From Nematostella vectensis (Eukaryota; Cnidaria; Anthozoa; Actiniaria; Edwardsiidae): 64,000 nt of DNA. Within the stretch, counting starts at the first letter, position 1. Each line of letters begins with the position of its first letter. The stretch lies in contig NC_064043.1 in NCBI RefSeq assembly GCF_932526225.1, positions 11,530,085 to 11,594,084 of the forward strand, in the 5' to 3' direction. Below the pieces are notes generated by a model. The model did not search any database, was not told the origin of the DNA, and saw nothing but the letters and a program-made list of their open reading frames with translations. This document shows, piece by piece, positions 34,801 to 45,200 of this stretch. The translations under genes were made by a program, and so were the position numbers.

Positions 34801-37800
34801 TACTCTTTTTTCAGGTGGGGCCTAAGACAAGCAGAAGTAATACCCAATGTATGTGTGATCATCTGACGTCTTTTGTCTCAAAGTTCGTCGTCGTTCCCAA
34901 TGCCATCGACTTTGCCGCTGCTATGACCGGTTTCCTTGAGCTGTCCGAGAATCCAGTGGCATTTTCTGCAGTTATGACGATCTTTGGTATTTACCTCATA
35001 TTATTAGTTTGGGCGCGAAAAAGAGACCTCATAGACGATGACCAGGTTAGTGGAAATTTTAAACATTAGATTGCTCTTTAAACTGCGAAAATTTAAAGCG
35101 GGTTTGCCACAGTCAGAATTATTTCAAGAAACGATTTTTCTGCCTATTTTGCATATGATTACCAAATGATCGAGATCGATTACTAGACACGGATTGACAA
35201 AATTGCCAACAGATTTGATAAGTTTGCTGAGCTTTCTCATGACATACGTCAGGTTCGCTACATCCTTAGCCGATGATACACACTCACAACGTACGAACAT
35301 AAGATGGCCAAGGCATCCAAAAAGGCTAAAAACGAACGGGTGCATGCACATAAGCGGATAATAAACCAAGCTTCCAAAGTCTTTAGTGGAAGTTTTACAA
35401 GTGGAGTGGATAGTTTAAGACAATAATGACTAAACGTTTGAACATCAACCGTGAATTTTTGTTTGGTTCCAGGTCAAGGTCGTGTTTTTGCAAGATAACA
35501 ACCATCAAGATAAGTATATTTACCAGATCACTGTTTACACTGGGATGCGAAAACACGCAGGTACAACTGCCGACGTCTTCTGTGTGCTAGTGGGAGACGA
35601 GAACGAAACAAGACCACGCCTTCTAAAAGATCCCGCAAAAATACGATTTAAAAGAGCTGGTGTCGACACATTTATCCTAGCGACGCCTGTTCACCTTGGA
35701 AAACTCACGAGTATAAAGTTATGGCACAATAATATGGGGTCAGACCCATCCTGGTATGTGAACAAAGTTTCCGTACGGAACGTCCTGCGGGGACAGGTCT
35801 ATCACTTCCTGTGCAGTCGATGGTTCGCAGTAGAACATGATGATGGACAGATCCATAGGACAATATCTGTCGCCAGTAAGGGGGATATTGAGACCTTCAG
35901 TCATTTATTCTATCACGCATCCCACAAGAACATTACTGATGGACACCTATGGTTTTCTGTCTTTACTCGACCGGCAAAAAGTCGTTTTACTAGAGTGCAA
36001 AGATTGTCTTGTTGCTTGACGCTATTGTACTGTGCAATGTTGGCAAACGCGATGTTCTACGGATTAGGGAACGAGTCCAATCCCGCTTTTACTGTAAGAG
36101 CTGGACCACTGATATTTACCCCTCAGCAGATCTTCATAGGTATTGCTAGCAGTTTGGTAATATTTCCCGTGAACCTATGCATAGTTGGCATATTCCGTAG
36201 TGTGGCACCGAAGAAAAGGAAAGAGTCCAACGAAAATACCCTAACCTCGCAAAATGCACCAGAGATAGCAGAAACAGAAGATCTCTCTCACTTGATTCAG
36301 TGGTACAAGTGCGCAGGACAGTTAGACGTCGAGTCTGGACACATAATAGCCTACGATAACTTCGCAGTGGAAGATAAATGGCTCCCTGGTGAACAAGCTA
36401 TTGACTTAAATTTTAATGGTATTACTAACTTGAGACGACCGTCACAGCACCATAAGCCCCCCAAACAGCTTCCTCATGGGTTTGTCTATATTGGCTGGTT
36501 TGTTGTTATATCTTTGTCTTTCACCTCTGCATTTTTTGTCACGTTATATGGATTTCAATTCGGCAAAGAAAAGGCGGCCGAATGGCTAACTTCAATGTTT
36601 ATATCAGTTGTACAAGACGTGTTGATTAGCCAACCAATTAAAGTCCTTGTTGTGGCATTAATCATTGCTTTATTTGTAAAAAAGATTGATGAGGATCCGA
36701 GCATCGATCCTGAGCAACATAAAATGTATCTAGCCGGGAGAACGGGCGGAAAAATCAAAATGACTTCACACGTTTCATGGTTACCATCATGTAAACCGCC
36801 AGACACAAAAGAGCTCAAGAAAGCGCGAGAAAAAAGACTGAATGAGATCAAAATGAACCTGTTAATAAAGGAGTTAATCATATATGTTCTGTTTCTTGCT
36901 GCTTTGCTTCTGGTTGGATTTGCTCATCGAGATCCACAGGCGTTCCAAGTCGCGAAATTGATGACAGAAACCTTCATCGACGGAGCATATGCTGGCAATG
37001 GGCTTGTACAGGTGAGTATTTAAAAGACCTCTCTTGAGTGACAGTGTTTGCACACATAACACAACTTACACATTTCAATAAAAATTACGTCGAGCATTTC
37101 CGTATCTCTATTTGCAAGTGAAATTAGTCGAATGCGAAGAGTGTATTTGATTCAGTAATTTAGCAGACCGCTCGTAAGGCCTAACAGGATTGGCTGGATT
37201 ACCTCATTGTTCTATTGTATTTTCCTTTCTATTGTTTTGTTTCCCATTGTTTGGTCTGTGGTGTATCAATCCAATCAGGTGAAATCTTCTGAGAGCTGCT
37301 ACACGACCCATTTGATTATGCTCGCGATTTTCATTTGTGCTATAAAAAATACTAAACATTTCCATCATTTCATCTGCAGTCTCCCGGTGTCACCAACTAC
37401 TGGAAATGGATTGAGAATACGGTAGTCCCAAGTCTCTCATCTGATCAGCGCGCATGGGCGCCAGGATGTCAGCCGCTGACTGACTACGCGATTGACTGTG
37501 ATTCACGGGTGGTTGGTACAGCCAGGCTGAGGCAGCTCCGAGTCCCTCCAGGTACATCCGTTTTATGTTGTAGTTTAAAATCTCCAGGTTAAGATAAATA
37601 AACCCTGTTTGTTGAAAAGCTAAGTGTCTTTGTTCCTATTCATTGGATGTCCTGTCTCCTCTATCCCAATTGCAAGTGCATGCCCATGTAGTGCTCATAG
37701 TAGTATCCTAGTGCCTGTGGTCGCCGGCTCAAATATCGCCCTTGCAAAACACAGCAACAAATAAAATCAGACAGGAAATGAGATTGAGTGATGAAAATTA

Positions 37801-39853
37801 CTGGGGGTGTGCTTGTGCCCCAAATATGTTCTTAATGTGCCGCGCAACTCCCCCCACTCAAATATTTAAAGGCCTGCTTCGGCCCTGCATTTACATATCC
37901 CAGTGAACAATCATCGGTGTTTGGTGCTTTTGTCTACGGCTTTCATATAAGCGTTCAAAATATATAAAAAAGGAAATAAGAAAACAAGCCAGTAGCCAAA
38001 CAAAATCGATGTCGGAATGTGACAGCTGTGGAACTTGACTTTTTTTTTCAGATTCATGTTCTGTTCCACAAATCATGAGGAATGTCAGCAGTGGCTGTAA
38101 TACATTTTATTCTTTCTTCGGCGAAGACACCAGCCACTACACTGAAGGGTGGAAAGCTACAAACGTCACTCAAGTTACGGCACACTCGCCATGGTTGTAC
38201 CACTCAACGTTGGCCTTAGACGGCCTTCCGTACCTGGGGCTACTAGCTACTTATAGTGGCGGCGGATATACAGTGGAACTCCACAACACGGACAACGGCA
38301 AACAGCAATTACAGACGCTGAAGAAACTATCTTGGATTGATCACCGAACGAGAGCGCTATTTGTGGAGATCAGTATTTACAATGCCCAAGTGAATATGTT
38401 CGGAATCGCTACGTTCCTTGCGGAATGGATTCCAACAAACGGAGTTTTATTTTTTAATAATATAAAAGTGGCAAGATTATACGTAGCAGGAGGGGATCTC
38501 CAAGCAGCAAACATAGCGGCTAAATTTTTTGTTGTGCTATTCTTTTGTATTTTCATTTACGATGAGGCAAAGCAGATTCGCACATTGAGGAAAAAGTACT
38601 TAAAGGACGTCTGGAATTGGCTTGAGATAACATTGATTATCCTAATTATAGGCTGCTCTGTAACCCTTCTTAAGCGATCCACACTGACATATTTAGCTAT
38701 AAAGAAAATTCAGGAGGAACCAAAGAAATTCGTGAGTCTGATTCAAGCGGCGACTATGGATGAATTGCTCACATACTTCGAAGGACTCTTAGTGTTCGTT
38801 GCCAATATAAAACTGCTTAAACTTTGCCGCTTTAATCACCGTATCTTCATGTTCACAAAAACTCTCTCAACAGCAGTAGAGCCGCTACTGTCATTCCTCA
38901 TTGTGTTTCTTATATTTTACCTCGCTTACTCCAGCATCTATTACTTGGTGTTCGGATCTGGTATCTACGAATACAGATCCATGGTTTCTACCATAGAGAC
39001 CCTGTTCAGTACCCTACTAGGAGGATACGACTATCACGCTATCGCAAACCACGACCCTATCTTAGGTCCTGCACTATTTTTCTCATTCCAAATGATAATG
39101 GTAATGATACTTATGAACGTTTTTCTTACAATCCTTATGGACGCATTCGCGGAGGTTCAAGCCGATACGTCGTTCCAGTCGAATAAGCACGAGCTTGTGG
39201 ACTACATGACGGCACATTTCAAACAGTTTTTAAAGCTTAGAAACAAAGTGCAAGACGTCGGCAACTCGAGACAGGACATCAACAATTGTTTGACGGACAC
39301 TATCGACAAAAAACTCTACAGAAAACTTATCCCGAGTATCGACTCCGTGCGCAAAGACGAGACCCTTGATGGACCGAATGAACAGGGAGAAGTGCCTATT
39401 GACAGCGCGAGTGAAGCAGATGATACGGCTAGCTCAACAACTAGTTTAGATCCTCTCGAGATGGCTATTTCACGAGCAGTTAAGAAAAATCGGGAACGAC
39501 AAATAATTGATGACGACAATTTCAATTTTGATAACTACAAAATTATAACAAGTGGTACAAATTGCGTGGAATATACTGCAATGCAAAACCATGCGTTACA
39601 ATACACGCCTGATAAGACACCTTATGAATTATTAGATGGCATAAAAGGAAGCTTTGCAAGGGTGGGTTTGGATGAGTTGCTGATGGACGCGGTATATGAA
39701 AAACTGTTGCGTTATTATGTAAAAGATGAAAGGGAGACAGTACTCGCAGAAAAGATAAGGCGCCAAAATGAGTTATCAAGTTGGCAGCTAGGCGCATCAA
39801 GAACAACCGAAAACCCTTCGAAATTGAAAGTGTACTCCAGATATGGATTATGA
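25646..39853 (+). CDS. Polycystin-1-like receptor-channel, gene 2 of 3, with one in-frame TAA
   Basis: Coding exons: 25646-25672, 25842-25899, 26343-26647, 27034-27178, 27379-27492, 27634-27981, 28080-30657, 30955-31543, 32003-32230, 32458-32610, 33399-33584, 33684-33938, 34075-34665, 34815-35045, 35473-37011, 37380-37551, 38052-39853. Total 9321 nt, or 3107 codons including the final stop. Phases are identical to genes 1 and 3. Domains by approximate residue: signal 1-20, F5/8C 29-178, linker 179-216, PKD-type repeats 217 to about 930, REJ to 1388, GAIN-like to 1859, GPS about 1875, TM1 about 1908-1927, PLAT about 1948-2060, TM2-TM6 to 2449, TOP and TM7-TM11 from 2450, tail to the end. The one defect is TAA at 26507-26509 (codon 84) in the F5/8C domain; about 3,000 further codons stay open and keep every family motif. 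It could be a recent null, a null allele, a base error, or a gene read from a downstream start or with exon 3 skipped. Gene 3 is its closer relative. Confidence 0.88.
26343..27178 (+). CDS. Gene 2 exons 3-4: F5/8C domain with premature stop
   Basis: Exons 26343-26647 and 27034-27178. Landmarks: ECNRADPFGVQD, AFPAHDGRLGNYGRAWCA, then QWL-stop-IDFGERKEM, SQFYLQYSVDLITWYCFG, and RPIAQFVRINPQAW with the closing FYGC. TAA 26507-26509 replaces the residue that is Glu (GAG) in gene 1 and Gln (CAA) in gene 3, so CAA to TAA is the simplest origin. Both splice sites and the frame downstream are intact. Confidence 0.88.
26703..26990. repeat. GAT/ATG trinucleotide microsatellite, gene 2 intron 3
   Basis: About 285 bp of ATGATG, AATGATG and GTGATG runs between the two F5/8C exons. 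It creates Met/Ile-rich open frames on both strands which are not genes. Confidence 0.93.
27379..27492 (+). CDS. Gene 2 exon 5: Thr/Pro-rich linker
   Basis: Encodes GFDYPSPMQGRCDLI and then a Thr/Pro/Ala-rich stretch (APATLQPTTATSLKPATT). Phase 1 on both sides. Homologous to 5966-6076 and 46366-46476, but with no amplified repeat after it. Confidence 0.82.
27634..27981 (+). CDS. Gene 2 exon 6: first PKD-type repeat
   Basis: PKD-type pattern VRYTWKMGDGGPAIE, then HVYHRPGVYQISVFAYNRV and VVVQDTIEGL. Ends FNVSWNIEKG, entering the next repeat. Phase 1 at both ends. Confidence 0.88.
28080..30657 (+). CDS. Gene 2 exon 7: PKD-type repeats and start of the REJ module
   Basis: One 2.6-kb exon. Repeats show FLEFGDGTSS, FNFGESEVI, WTFGDKNEA, a degenerate LTIYGGGTQ, WAFGDNTS, a degenerate WVWRNGNG and LNMGDGSKS, each with a downstream GxYxxxVxxxN-type strand. 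The REJ part starts near CEVNELQIFPSGN and includes FSLDGTQSYDPD and QYRWYC. N-glycosylation sites are frequent. Ends in phase 2. Confidence 0.9.
30955..31543 (+). CDS. Gene 2 exon 8: C-terminal part of the REJ module
   Basis: CKPICSGRLMEVKHLAL, a CAIC pair, PGNCTVSPSEGFAMDTFF and NCTGWKDPEQPLTYTYYY show the REJ C-terminal pattern. Longer open sequence upstream in the same frame is intronic: the acceptor at 30954 is set by phase and by alignment to genes 1 and 3. Confidence 0.88.
31633..31895. mobile_element. Hairpin MITE, 263 bp, gene 2 intron 8
   Basis: Starts AGTCCAGTTTCGAATTCGAA and ends with its reverse complement (TTCGAATTCGAAACTGGACT). The inverted repeats continue inward through ATGACCGCTAGACA and TTAATTGAGGGCGCATTTTA, nearly perfect over about 57 bp per arm. 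No coding capacity. Confidence 0.9.
32003..32610 (+). CDS. Gene 2 exons 9-10: GAIN-like helical region
   Basis: Exons 32003-32230 and 32458-32610, phase 0. They encode Ser/Gln-rich amphipathic helices (MSVPQIVQLASAITYSL; IRERVVLQLQEAVSLI), matching exons 9-10 of gene 3 in size class and order. Confidence 0.82.
32763..33412 (+). repeat. Minisatellite derived from the exon 11 acceptor, gene 2 intron 10
   Basis: About 20 units of 28-33 bp: TTGTTGCAATCATGTTGCAAGC followed by (A/T)CTGTC. The last units grade into TTGTCATCAGGTTTCAAGC and finally the real acceptor and exon start, TTGTTGTCATTAG|GTTTCAAGCACTGTC. CAG decoys at 33243-33245 and 33336-33338 sit 153 and 60 nt upstream of the true acceptor. 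Both keep the reading phase but meet a stop codon. Introns 10 of genes 1 and 3 have no such array. Confidence 0.88.
33399..33938 (+). CDS. Gene 2 exons 11-12: GAIN-like region
   Basis: Exons 33399-33584 and 33684-33938, phase 0. They encode helices (LEGIVDALKSSCATTVRDAV) and then a beta-rich part (FSANVNLTLERNDASSIG) equivalent to 14938-15186 and 53252-53482. The first codons (VSSTVSL) are also the unit of the array in the preceding intron. Confidence 0.85.
34075..34665 (+). CDS. Gene 2 exon 13: GAIN beta-subdomain and first half of GPS
   Basis: LAELRNPFTWSVTSKNM, DLVLMKNDGSSYDVRD and a YQGLYYVLITPD segment, ending SGCWYWDEKQDKFSSKGCK. The end is the W-x-W-D part of the GPS. Phase 0 at both ends. 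Confidence 0.87.
34815..35045 (+). CDS. Gene 2 exon 14: GPS cleavage motif and TM1
   Basis: QCMCDHLTSF is a complete cleavable GPS (HL|T). The extracellular stalk contains LSENPVAFSAVM, TM1 is IFGIYLILLVW, and ARKRDLIDDDQ is cytosolic. 77 codons, the same length as gene 3. Confidence 0.92.
35046..35472. other. Gene 2 intron 14
   Basis: No repeat, element or frame that I can support. Confidence 0.6.
35473..37011 (+). CDS. Gene 2 exon 15: PLAT domain and TM2-TM6
   Basis: PLAT: YQITVYTGMRKHAGTTADVF, RIRFKRAGVDTFI (read here KIRFKRAGVDTF), IKLWHNNMGSDPSWYVNKV, RWFAVEHDDGQ. Then RVQRLSCC, TM2, TM3, a cytosolic loop, TM4 (GWFVVISLSFTSAFFVTLYG), TM5 with DVLISQPIKVL, a basic linker, and TM6 followed by AHRDPQAFQV. 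The last motif is shared exactly with gene 3. Confidence 0.93.
37172..37312. repeat. Dispersed element B, copy 2 (gene 2 intron 15)
   Basis: Shares CGTAAGGCCTAACAGGATTGG and TTACCTCATTGTTCTATTGT with 17192-17304 and then GTCTGTGGTGTATCAATCC. It lies after the PLAT exon, whereas the copies in genes 1 and 3 lie before it. Confidence 0.8.
37380..37551 (+). CDS. Gene 2 exon 16: start of the TOP domain
   Basis: SPGVTNYWKWIENTVVPSLS, a Cys, DYAIDCDSRVVGTARLRQLRVPPG. Phase 0 to phase 1, 172 nt, identical in length to gene 3. Confidence 0.88.
37793..37893. repeat. Dispersed element A, copy 3 (gene 2 intron 16)
   Basis: AATTACTGGGGGTGTGCTTG followed by GTGCCCC and GGCCTGCTTCGGCCCTGCAT. A more diverged relative of 15244-15352. 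Confidence 0.5.
38052..39853 (+). CDS. Gene 2 exon 17: TOP domain, TM7-TM11, pore loop, cytosolic tail
   Basis: TOP: NTFYSFFGEDTSHYTEGW, LATYSGGGYTVEL, WIDHRTRALFVEISIYNAQ and TFLAEW. TM8 is WNWLEITLIILIIGCS, TM9 carries NIKLLKLCRFNHRIF, then TM10, pore loop STLLGGYDYHA and TM11 (MVMILMNVFLTILMDAFAEV). The tail includes LEMAISRAVKKNRE and ends with the shared motif LDELLMDAVYEKLLRYYVKD. Confidence 0.94.
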
Positions 39854-39902
39854 ACTAAAGAAACGTAACGAATACTAAGCATAAATTGAATAGCTTGTAT
39901 TG

Positions 39903-39908
39903 AATAAA
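39903..39908 (+). terminator. Polyadenylation signal of gene 2
   Basis: AATAAA lies 50 nt after the gene 2 stop codon, a normal spacing for a short 3' UTR. It is the clearest poly(A) signal near any of the three stops. Confidence 0.65.
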
Positions 39909-41937
39909 GCCTTCCTTATCTACAAATCCTCAATGCTGTGAAAACAGGAAAACCAAAAAACAATCCACAATACAATCATAGAATAAGAATGATGTAAAGA
40001 CAACTGCATATAAGGATATAACAGAGAACTGCAAACGTTATCCACGGATTGGGGTTTATTATTGTGAGATGATTTTAAGAACTAAAGTTATTAAAATAAA
40101 TGGAAATAGATATCAGAGGAAAAAATAAAAATGGACCCCCTTCTGTGTTGATAATTGTCTAAGCACGTACTAAGCAAGTTTCACCTAGGGCTTCGATGGA
40201 ACCTTTTATTATCGTGGACAATAATGTTTGCGCCTGAGGGTTTCTGGGCTGATGTGCGTGGTTGTGTCATCCCAGAGCGCTTATAGCCCTAGTAGCCCTT
40301 ATAGCTATAATAACCCTTATAGCCCGTATAGCTTTTATAGCACTAATAGCTCTGATAGGCCTAATAACCTTTAAAGCCCTTAGTAGCCAAGTGAGACATC
40401 CTTTGTTTCTTAATCAGAGGACTCTGGCAGAGGAACTCAGCTAGAGAGTTTTCTTAGAGAGGAAAATAAATGTGTTTCGAAGACAGACAAGGGATTTCCT
40501 CGAGTTCTCTGATAAGTATTAGAGATAAGAGTCCTGTTCTTTAGAGCGCTTCAATATCCTGTACTATTTTCAGTAACAGTGTTCATACAATTATCATGCC
40601 AACAGCGCGCTATGAATGTAATTAACAAAAAGTGTTTCCAATCACTACATATCGCTATGAATTATATCCATATGAATAATTGAAAGCGATGAAGATTATT
40701 GAATTGCAGCACCGAATCATCTTACGAGGAAGGTTATTGGGATGAGTCTCTACAAGCAAGGTGCCTTTAACCCTTAATCTCATAACAAAACACCTGTATT
40801 AAAAGTTTTAAACGATTTAAATCGCTTGTTTTGCCACATTAGAGTTAAACATCTAGCTGCACAAAGCCACCGCATCATTAAACAGAAATGAGTGTGACTA
40901 CTTCGCAACAACAATCGGTGATTTTATCTGATTATGTCATTATCTGATACTTGAGATCAATAATATTACTTATCATCAAGATCTGCAAACACCCAATAAC
41001 AGTGTATAGTTTATACGTATCATATATATGTGGTATGTCTAAAACAATTTGTTTAAAAACTGCGTTATGCCCTTGCAACTAGATACGCTGTTGCTCTCCC
41101 GGAAAATGACCCTTGGGGGACGCCACACGCAACTTAGAGCAGGTATTGATCGTGTTCAATGGAGGAGAGGGACTGGCCGTGGTGCCCTCTATACAAACAC
41201 CTGTTACATCTGCCTACGTTTGACTTCGTAGATCTTGTTTCTCATAGAAGTTTACTGTTTTACATTCCGTTACTTAATCCATTACTCTAGCTCTGATGTT
41301 AATAAACACCATTTTAATTAGTCGAGGACGATCGTGTTATTTTTTAGGAAAAACCACAATTTACAAAACAAAGACGACGAACTCACCGAGATCCGACAAT
41401 GATGATTTATGATAGGCAACCGGAGTGTGACAACTGGGCGAGATATTTGTTTTCTTAAATTATGTTAGTTGGCCTACTCCTTTTTATTTAGTTTACGCTA
41501 CTCTGAATATTACCTTTTGGGTCCAATTAATCCCTGCCAACCTACGTCACCCCTAATGTATGTTTTCTAAGGTGCTATGACAAATACTTTTACAAACTAA
41601 ATGCGTTATAGATTCAACGTTCAGCATTGGCTGATAGTAACTGACGGGTGCCCTCAGGGAAAAAAGGTTTTGCAAACTATATTTGAACCTACGATGGGTA
41701 CGATGGGACGTTTGCTTGCTTCTAAAGAGTCGATATTGTGAATTACTAAATACTCCTTTAAACACATCCAAAACCTTCCGTCGACAGTTTTTGTCGCCGG
41801 GTTCAAAAGGTAAAGGGATTCTGTAATCCTGATGAGGCTATTGATTCTAATTGAAAATTGATATCTGACAGAGCATCGCAAGTTATGATTCGTTTGTTTA
41901 GCAATCCTATCGCTGATTCATCTTCGCACCCCATGGT
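39909..41937. other. Intergenic region between genes 2 and 3
   Basis: No supportable gene. Contains a short TAGCCCTTA-type repeat (40272-40395) and then ordinary AT-rich sequence. The short open frames have no domain or splice support. Confidence 0.6.
40272..40395. repeat. Degenerate TAGCCCTTA repeat
   Basis: About ten units of 9-12 bp such as TAGCCCTTATAGCCCTAGTA and ATAGCTATAATAACCC. It contains CCCTTA/CCCTA words but no CCCTAA run. Confidence 0.8.
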
Positions 41938-41950
41938 TATATATATAAAA
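41938..41950 (+). promoter_or_regulatory. Candidate TATA box of gene 3
   Basis: TATATATATAAAA lies about 97 bp before the start codon at 42047. Between them are two tiny upstream open frames, 41982-42008 (8 codons) and 42018-42026 (2 codons), either of which could lower translation of the main frame. Confidence 0.5.
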
Positions 41951-42046
41951 CATTGCTTAATCTTTTCACATTGCACACGACATGACCGAGTCCGTTTCAC
42001 GACTCTGACTATTCATAATGACGTGAAGTGTTAACTGCTTGTTGAT

Positions 42047-42224
42047 ATGGCTCCTTTTATCAAGAATCTTCTATTTTTGGTAAGAAAATAATATGTGATT
42101 TAGATTTGTTAAAAAGTTATTTTTCAGCATACCTAACCGTGATTTCGTCTTGATTAGTTGCTGTCACTTCTGAGTTTCGCAAGGACCTTTGCGCTGTCAC
42201 CAAGAGCCGATGCAAACTACCAAG
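42047..42224 (+). CDS. Gene 3 exons 1-2: signal peptide split by an intron
   Basis: Exon 1 (42047-42079) encodes MAPFIKNLLFL and meets GTAAGA. Exon 2 (42158-42224) continues LLSLLSFARTFALSPRADAN and ends in phase 1. The joined product is a textbook signal peptide with likely cleavage after the Ala-rich end. This is the clearest of the three signal-peptide pairs. Confidence 0.8.
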
Positions 42225-45200
42225 GTTGGTGTGTAGTTATTTGTGCCAGCAACTTATTCAGACGACCGACCGGCGTCCGACCGAAATACCACTAATAATA
42301 CAGGTTCAGAAGTTAGGGTTAAGATTAATTCTAGCAATCTGCGAATCTAAGAAGATTAGTAAAATGCTTAAGTGTTCTTAAAGTAATTGTCTTAGGCTCA
42401 CTTACTGGACTACATAAAGTAGATTTCAACTTATCTTTCATTTATATCTCAAATATACATTAATACATTAAAATGGCATATTTCGTCGTTTGAATATGTT
42501 CTGATGCCGTAAATATTCATTTTAAAAGTTGCTGGGAAAAAATATCTGTTCCTTTTTCTCAGGAGGAACCATTCCTTTTCTTTTCCCAGCCAGCACTGGT
42601 TAGGATTTTTTACCCAGCCAGCAGTGGTTAGGAATTTTAGCACAAGATTGTTAAAGAGTAATAGTCAAGCCAGAACAAAAGAAAACAAGGACATTACAGT
42701 GTATTAGTACTAAATAAACTAAATAGTATTTCACGGGTTTTTGAAAACCACTCTAACCGATCGAAATGATTTTCCACCCATACACCGCTCCAGCGCCCCA
42801 AAAATATTCAGGTTTAGGGTATTTTGGCATCAGGGGCATTTAAATTATTTTTAGCCTGATTTAGCCTTATTCCTGTGGCATTTCAAAACTTTTTCCTTTT
42901 TTAAAATAACTCCATTCCTAGTAGGACCAAAGAAATTATCACCTGTGTAGTTCAAGATATATGAATGGTCGGTTCTATTACTGTACCACTTGAAATCAAT
43001 TACGTGCTTCAGTGTTATTGGCCTCTTTTGACGTAATCGTTGCGTGATAATTCATCTCGATATTTTTCTTTAACCTAGGAGCAGGTGTTTTCTAGGAAGC
43101 CTTACACGATAAACTCTTATCTTTATTGGAAAAAAGAGTAACAACCTTTCTTGTTTTAATATACCTGGTTTACATAATCAAGTACAGTAAATAATGGATA
43201 CCCGTAAAACATTCACGTTATGCATGAAGTTTAAAATCCTCATTTTGTTTTTTATCGCTTTCAGCATGACAGAGGGGGTACAGGGACTTGTAATCCCCAC
43301 CATCCCTCGGTGGGGCGCTCCACAAAAACATGTTTTTATTGGATAGTAAATTCGTATACCTTGAGTAAAAGGTACACCCTTTTTTATTTTAAATAACGAA
43401 GGGGGGGGGGGGGGGGGGGGTCGAAAAGCGAAAAAAAAAATTCAAGTATTTGTCAGAAATGTGTGGAAGTGTAAACTCACATATTACTTCAGTATGGATC
43501 TCGGCGATGCTCAGTCAAAAAGACGCGTTTTGTGATGCTCGCGCGCCCGCAAAGCCCGCTGGGTCTAGTAAACTAAGATTGATTCGACATTAGGAACTTT
43601 GTATTAGAACTTCCCACAAGTTATAACTAACTTAAAGTTGATACAACATAATAACTTGTATTGGAACTTCCCACAAGTTGATACAACATAGGGCTTTTAT
43701 TATATGGCTACGATAGTACGCGCGCTCTGATTGGCTGTTGAGCGGGCTGGAATCCTACGATATTGCCCGTGGGCAGTTTTGAATATTTTTTTGCAGCGGG
43801 CTTTGTTTACATAGCCTAGTGAGTTTGCGAATCTCGTCCAAAAAACAAAATCAACAAAAAATAAACAAATGAAAGAAACAAGTCTTAGAAGTCGAGAATG
43901 GGCGACGACGGGCACTTTGAGTCGAAGTTTTATTATCCTGACAAGAGTGTGTAAAAGAAAATTTTGACAAGAAGAAAAGCAATCTGACGAGCTGGCGGGC
44001 ACCACCGATAGCCAAGAAATACAAAGCTTATTTATATCGGACAAACAAACAAAATGATAAATAACAAGGAATGCAAATACCCAAAAAAGTCTCTTTAAGA
44101 TACTGCAGCTTCTTTGTAAATGTAATATTTCCATCATTTCCACCATAAAGCAGCACAAAGTGTTTGGTGCTTTCTTTTACATCAAAAATTTGTTCTCTAC
44201 ATACCGTGGAGTTTTCACACCAAACAGTCCATTCATGCCGTGAAGACTGACATCTGAGCTTTCTTTATCATTGTTTGGATCTGTAGCACCTTTTGGATGA
44301 AGCCTGTAGCTTCCAAAAGTTAAGATAGGAAGAAATAGCCTGAAAAGTCGTTGAATTATATCACGGTGCTTGTCACCACGATGAACGGTAAATAAACCAA
44401 GTAAATCCTTTTCCTTCGCTTTTCATTCATTTGCTGGGCTCACGGATCATTCCTCTTTTTACGTCCGAAAGCGATATTAAAACCAACATCTCTCACTCCT
44501 ACTCTTTTTCATTTTTAAGTTGGCCGCGCGCGAGTGTTTCTTGTTTTCCCGTCTTTTTGAAATCGATCGATATTCGTGCCAAAGCGAAAGTTGATTTGTT
44601 GTCTCGTCAATTTAATTTTTGAAAGCAATAAAATAATTTTTTTATTGAACTCGCTTGTTCGGTCTGTACAAAGAAATATTAGACCTTAATCTTTTTTGCA
44701 CTAACTTAAGGTTGATCCAACATGGAAAGTTGTATTGGAACTTCCCACAAGTTAATACAACATAGGAACTTGTATTAGAACTTTTCACAAGTTATATCTC
44801 ACTCAAAGGTTGATACAACATAGGAACTTGTATTGCAACTTTCAACAAGTTATACCTCCCTTCTAAACATTCATTTTGAACAAGTTGTACAAGGAAATTC
44901 ATGCTAAATGGAAACGCTTTTCATCTTCATTCAACCTTTATTTTACGTGATTCCATATCCGACTAGCACGCTAGGCGTAATGTAAAAAACTAAAAAGGCC
45001 ACAAAACATGGCGTATTTTTATTACTTTGCTGCTCTTAGTAAGTTCTAATTTTATTTCTTACCACCAGAATGCATTGTCCCGGAGAGATTTGGAGTAAAT
45101 GATAATGTCATCATTAACGATGAACAGCTAACAAGTTCTTCGGCGCGCCCTGAGTTTCCCGCATACAATGGACGTCTGGGACTTCACTCGAAAGCCTGGT

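Noticed and set aside
40272..40395. Interstitial telomere repeat
   Set aside because: Words like CCCTTA and CCCTA occur, but there is no run of CCCTAA/TTAGGG.
43700..44158. 152-codon minus-strand frame as a possible gene or transposase
   Set aside because: No recognisable domain or motif and skewed composition; it lies in a likely inserted non-coding segment of intron 2.
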